The position numbers were made by a program, and so were the translations under genes. A stretch of DNA of 30,993 bases from assembly GCA_964639335.1 (NCBI GenBank), contig CAZXCJ010000011.1, positions 1 through 30,993 of the forward strand, in the 5' to 3' direction. Source of the stretch: JAIOTH01 sp964639335 (GTDB taxonomy: Bacteria > Patescibacteriota > Patescibacteriia > UBA1558 > S5-K13). Every line of letters starts with the position of its first letter. Within the stretch, counting starts at the first letter, position 1. A model generated the notes under the pieces. The model saw only the letters and a program-made list of their open reading frames with translations, was not told where the DNA came from and made no database searches. This document shows positions 28,855-30,993 of the stretch, in pieces.

Positions 28855-29142
28855 TTAAAAATTAAAATCAGGCATGGAGATTTCTTTGTTTTTTATTTTT
28901 TCAGCCATCATTTTTTGAATTTTTTTAGTAGCATCATTAAATAACTCAGGAAGAGTGTTTTCTATTGTTGAGTTTTCCATATTCTCAGGAATTTTTACAG
29001 AGAGAACCGTTTGATTGCCATCCATTTTTAAAACGATTCCATTCTTATCTGCTTCTATGGTTTCTTGAGATAATGTGCTTTGCATGCTTTTAGCCTGTGC
29101 TTTTAAATCTTTAATTTGATTTAATTTTGAGAACATGTTCAT
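28855..29142 (-). CDS. ebfC: Nucleoid-associated protein YbaB/EbfC
   Basis: Small DNA-binding dimer of the YbaB/EbfC family, 95 residues. MFSKLNQIKDLKAQAKSMQSTL forms the N-terminal coiled part; GIVLKMDGNQTVLSVKIPE is the beta sheet and NTLPELFNDATKKIQKMMAEK the C-terminal helix. It is next to recR as in many bacteria, where dnaX usually precedes it; here dnaB is upstream instead. The first ATG of the frame (29142) is used; Met3 is an alternative. Confidence 0.93.
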   Translation of the reverse strand: MNMFSKLNQIKDLKAQAKSMQSTLSQETIEADKNGIVLKMDGNQTVLSVKIPENMENSTIENTLPELFNDATKKIQKMMAEKIKNKEISMPDFNF

Positions 29143-29372
29143 ATACGAATGTGTTAATACTAATATGCTAATGTTGCTAATTATACGAATAAATCATACT
29201 AATCCCGCATGGCGGGATCCCGCCTGCCTGCGCGTAGCTGAAGCTACGCTTCGGTCGCCGACGTGCCAAAGCCACTTTGGCGACGGCACGCGAAGGCAGG
29301 CAACAATTATAATTATGACAGAGGCGGGATGATACAAATATATTAGTATTATTAGTATCATTGGTATATTGG
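29142..29372. repeat. Nested repeat stack between dnaB and ebfC (repeat B, copy 4)
   Basis: Outer layer: repeat B arms (ATACTAATATGCTAATGTT on the left, ATTAGTATCATTGGTATATT on the right). Next layer: repeat G arms TCCCGCATGGCGGGA (29203-29217) and TCCCGCC (29218-29224) pairing with GGCGGGA (29323-29329). Inside: repeat E copy 3 (29223-29300), itself carrying a 36-nt insert. Confidence 0.8.
29223..29300. repeat. Repeat E, copy 3, with a 36-nt hairpin insert
   Basis: Identical to copy 1 up to CGCTTCGG, then 36 extra nt (29255-29290) starting TCGCCGACGTGCC with the stem GCCAAAG-CCA-CTTTGGC, then CGAAGGCAGG as in copy 1. The insertion point is the tetraloop hairpin of E. Confidence 0.85.
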
Positions 29373-29380
29373 CAAAATTT

Positions 29381-30775
29381 TTATTCTTCTGGTGGTGTAA
29401 TGTTGGCGTGTTTTTCTAAATTTTTAAAGCTAACAGTTTCTTCATCAAAGAATAATTTAATCATGCCGGTGGGCCCATTACGATGTTTGGCTATATGAAT
29501 TTCAGCAATTCCTTTTTCTTCTGCAGTTAAATCTTGAAACCTATAGCTTCTATCAGATGATTTACGATAAATAAATATTACTACATCAGCATCTTGTTCT
29601 ATAGTACCAGATTCTCGCAAATGAGCCAATTTAGGGATTGCTGGTTTACTCATTTCCACGGCTCGAGATAATTGTGATAAAGCAATTATTGGAATATTTA
29701 ATTCTCGAGCGATATTTTTTAAACCACGAGTTATTTCGGCAACTTCTTGAACTCGGGATTCCTTATTACCCTTGCTTTCCATTAATTGTAGATAGTCGAC
29801 TACTAATAAAGAAAGACCATGTTCCAATTTTAGACGACGAGCCTTAGTTCTAATTTGCATAATATTTAAACTAGCCGAATCATCAATAAATATTTTAGTA
29901 TCTGCCAGGACGCCCATGGCATTACCAATGCGCGGAAAATCATCATGTTCAGCACTATCAGAAAGTTTGCCAGTCCTCATTTTCCATAAAGATACTCCGG
30001 CCTCAGAACAAAGTATTCTATCTACTAATTCTTCTTTGCTCATTTCTAAAGAAAAAAGTCCGACCACTTCTTTATTTTTAATAGCGGCGTGACGAGCTAT
30101 ATCTAGAGCTAAACTAGTTTTACCCACACTAGGTCGGCAGGCAATGATGATTAAGTTAGAATTTTGTAGGCCGGCCAATTTATTATCCAAATCTACATAG
30201 CCAGTGGGAATGCCCCTTAATTTACCTTTATTTTTATGAAGCTCGTCAATTCTTTCAAAAGTTTCATTTAAAATATTAGAAATAGGAATAAAATTTTCTC
30301 TTAAGAATTTTTGGGAGATTTGGAAAAGATTTTTTTCGGATTTATCTAAAATATCATCTACGGCCTCTTTTTCATTATAAGCCAAACTAGTTGTTTCTGC
30401 AGAGGCCTTGATTAATTTTCTTAAAGTAGATTTTTTTTGTACTATTTCTGCATAATGTTTAACATTACTAGCTGTAACTACAGCATTAGTTAAGCCGGCT
30501 AAATATGACTTTCCTCCTACCATTTTAGATTCTTTTCTTTCTTCTAACATATTACCGATGGATAGGATGTCTATTGGTTCTCTTCTATCATATAAATTTA
30601 GACAACATTCAAATACTTTTTGATGAGATTGTTTATAAAAATCTTCGGGATTTAAAATATCAGCCACTTTGCTCATGGCTTCATTGTCAATTAAAATAGA
30701 GCCCAAAACATTGGCCTCAGCCTCTAAATTATGAGGTGGAATTTTATCTATTGATTGGGTATTTTTATCATTCAT
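29381..30775 (-). CDS. dnaB: Replicative DNA helicase DnaB
   Basis: Hexameric 5'-3' helicase at the replication fork; 464 residues, full length. N-terminal domain from PPHNLEAEANVLGSILID; the RecA-like motor has Walker A ACRPSVGKT (212-220), GLFSLEMSKEEL with the catalytic Glu at 244, Walker B LLVVDYLQLM (323-332), LSQLSRAVE, LRESGTIEQDADVV and the Arg finger in AKHRNGPTG (429-437). No intein or repeat insertion. It is the first gene of the minus-strand cluster. The upstream region is full of repeats; I see no convincing promoter apart from a TATAAT at 30806-30801. Confidence 0.98.
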   Translation of the reverse strand: MNDKNTQSIDKIPPHNLEAEANVLGSILIDNEAMSKVADILNPEDFYKQSHQKVFECCLNLYDRREPIDILSIGNMLEERKESKMVGGKSYLAGLTNAVVTASNVKHYAEIVQKKSTLRKLIKASAETTSLAYNEKEAVDDILDKSEKNLFQISQKFLRENFIPISNILNETFERIDELHKNKGKLRGIPTGYVDLDNKLAGLQNSNLIIIACRPSVGKTSLALDIARHAAIKNKEVVGLFSLEMSKEELVDRILCSEAGVSLWKMRTGKLSDSAEHDDFPRIGNAMGVLADTKIFIDDSASLNIMQIRTKARRLKLEHGLSLLVVDYLQLMESKGNKESRVQEVAEITRGLKNIARELNIPIIALSQLSRAVEMSKPAIPKLAHLRESGTIEQDADVVIFIYRKSSDRSYRFQDLTAEEKGIAEIHIAKHRNGPTGMIKLFFDEETVSFKNLEKHANITPPEE

Positions 30776-30825
30776 AGTTAATTTTACTAATATGCGAATG
30801 ATTATAATGCTAATATACGAATTAA

Positions 30826-30858
30826 TACCCTGGTCGCGTCCCGCAACCGCGGGTAGAC
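30826..30858. repeat. GC-rich hairpin element, intergenic relative of the map insert
   Basis: TACCC (30826-30830) pairs with GGGTA (30851-30855); the centre holds CCCGC-AACC-GCGGG. The reverse complement shares CTACCCGCGG, CGCG and CCAGGG in order with the element inside map. Confidence 0.7.
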
Positions 30859-30938
30859 TAATTATGCAAATATAATACGAATAAATTTATTCTAACAGAA
30901 AAGTAAATTATTTAAGCATTAGTATAGTATTCGTATTA

Positions 30939-30993
30939 CCTGCCTTCGCGTGCCGTCGCCATAGTGGCTATGGCACGTCGGCGACCGTAGCGA
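30939..30993 (-). repeat. Repeat E, copy 4, with the 36-nt insert, truncated by the window end
   Basis: On the minus strand it matches copy 3. The inner stem is GCCATAG-CCA-CTATGGC against GCCAAAG-CCA-CTTTGGC in copy 3, again a paired change, and the part before it reads CGCTACGG as in copy 2. Confidence 0.8.

Larger units (their letters stand above)
30785..30993. repeat. Repeat B, copy 5, upstream of dnaB, with inserted elements
   Basis: ACTAATATGCGAATGATTAT and GCTAATATACGAAT on the left face GCATTAGTATAGTATTCGTA on the right. Between the arms lies the GC-rich element at 30826-30858; after the right arm comes repeat E copy 4, cut by the window end. No coding frame in 30776-30993. Confidence 0.7.

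Noticed and set aside
29135..29332. Plus-strand frame of 65 residues between dnaB and ebfC
   Set aside because: It is made entirely of the nested repeats and has no protein features.
1..30993. tRNA, rRNA, CRISPR array, phage or transposase genes
   Set aside because: None could be recognised on either strand; the hairpins found are repeats or terminators, not tRNA cloverleafs.

Overview
The window looks like a chromosomal segment of a Patescibacteria/CPR bacterium, most likely Parcubacteria-like. It is very AT-rich, and many start codons have no Shine-Dalgarno sequence. Ribosomal proteins carry long lysine/glutamate-rich tails. S5 is followed directly by L15, with no L30 gene between them; loss of L30 is a published CPR trait. 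TGA is used as a stop (for example at rpsJ and the site-2 protease), so the UGA-glycine code of Absconditabacteria/Gracilibacteria does not apply. Lineage is inferred from gene content, not from phylogeny.

Layout. 1-241 (minus): rpmB (L28) and the start of an unknown gene. 451-1092: site-2 protease. 1215-7252: the str block (rpsL, rpsG, fusA, tuf), interrupted by a lipoprotein gene after rpsG and an orphan Phd-like antitoxin gene after fusA. 7314-18501: the S10 and spc blocks in the usual order (rpsJ, rplC, D, W, B, rpsS, rplV, rpsC, rplP, rpmC, rpsQ, rplN, rplX, rplE, rpsN, rpsH, rplF, rplR, rpsE, rplO). 18504-19787: secY with a terminator. 20081-22270: adk, map, ruvX; the usual infA-rpmJ-rpsM-rpsK-rpsD-rpoA-rplQ block does not follow. 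22430-25473: a WecA/MraY-type transferase, a DUF192 lipoprotein, an aminotransferase and an unlisted 57-residue membrane protein with a strong SD and terminator. 25591-25917: rplU with its own promoter. 26080-30775 (minus): dnaB, ebfC, recR, an unknown gene, a GIY-YIG protein, a frameshifted MazG-like pyrophosphohydrolase and a P-loop kinase, converging on rplU.

The most unusual content is a dense, layered population of small palindromic repeats. Some are long AT-rich inverted repeats in intergenic gaps. Others are GC-rich hairpins with compensatory stem changes and conserved UNCG tetraloops, and several are nested inside each other. Most strikingly, short palindromes also sit inside protein-coding genes without breaking the frame. 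One 39-nt element occurs in the C-terminal tails of L3, L29 and L15, in two different reading frames. Other hairpin elements of 24-33 nt add 8-11 codons to adenylate kinase, methionine aminopeptidase, the aminotransferase and RecR. This resembles the Rickettsia palindromic elements, but in a ribosomal-protein cluster of a CPR genome. No transposase that could move them is in the window.

Other points: a G4 motif NKIN instead of NKxD in EF-G, Asn for the metal-binding Asp in the WecA-like enzyme, a truncated diverged copy of the map 5' end just before map, a candidate -1 frameshift in the MazG-like gene, and a strong terminator immediately before rpsJ.
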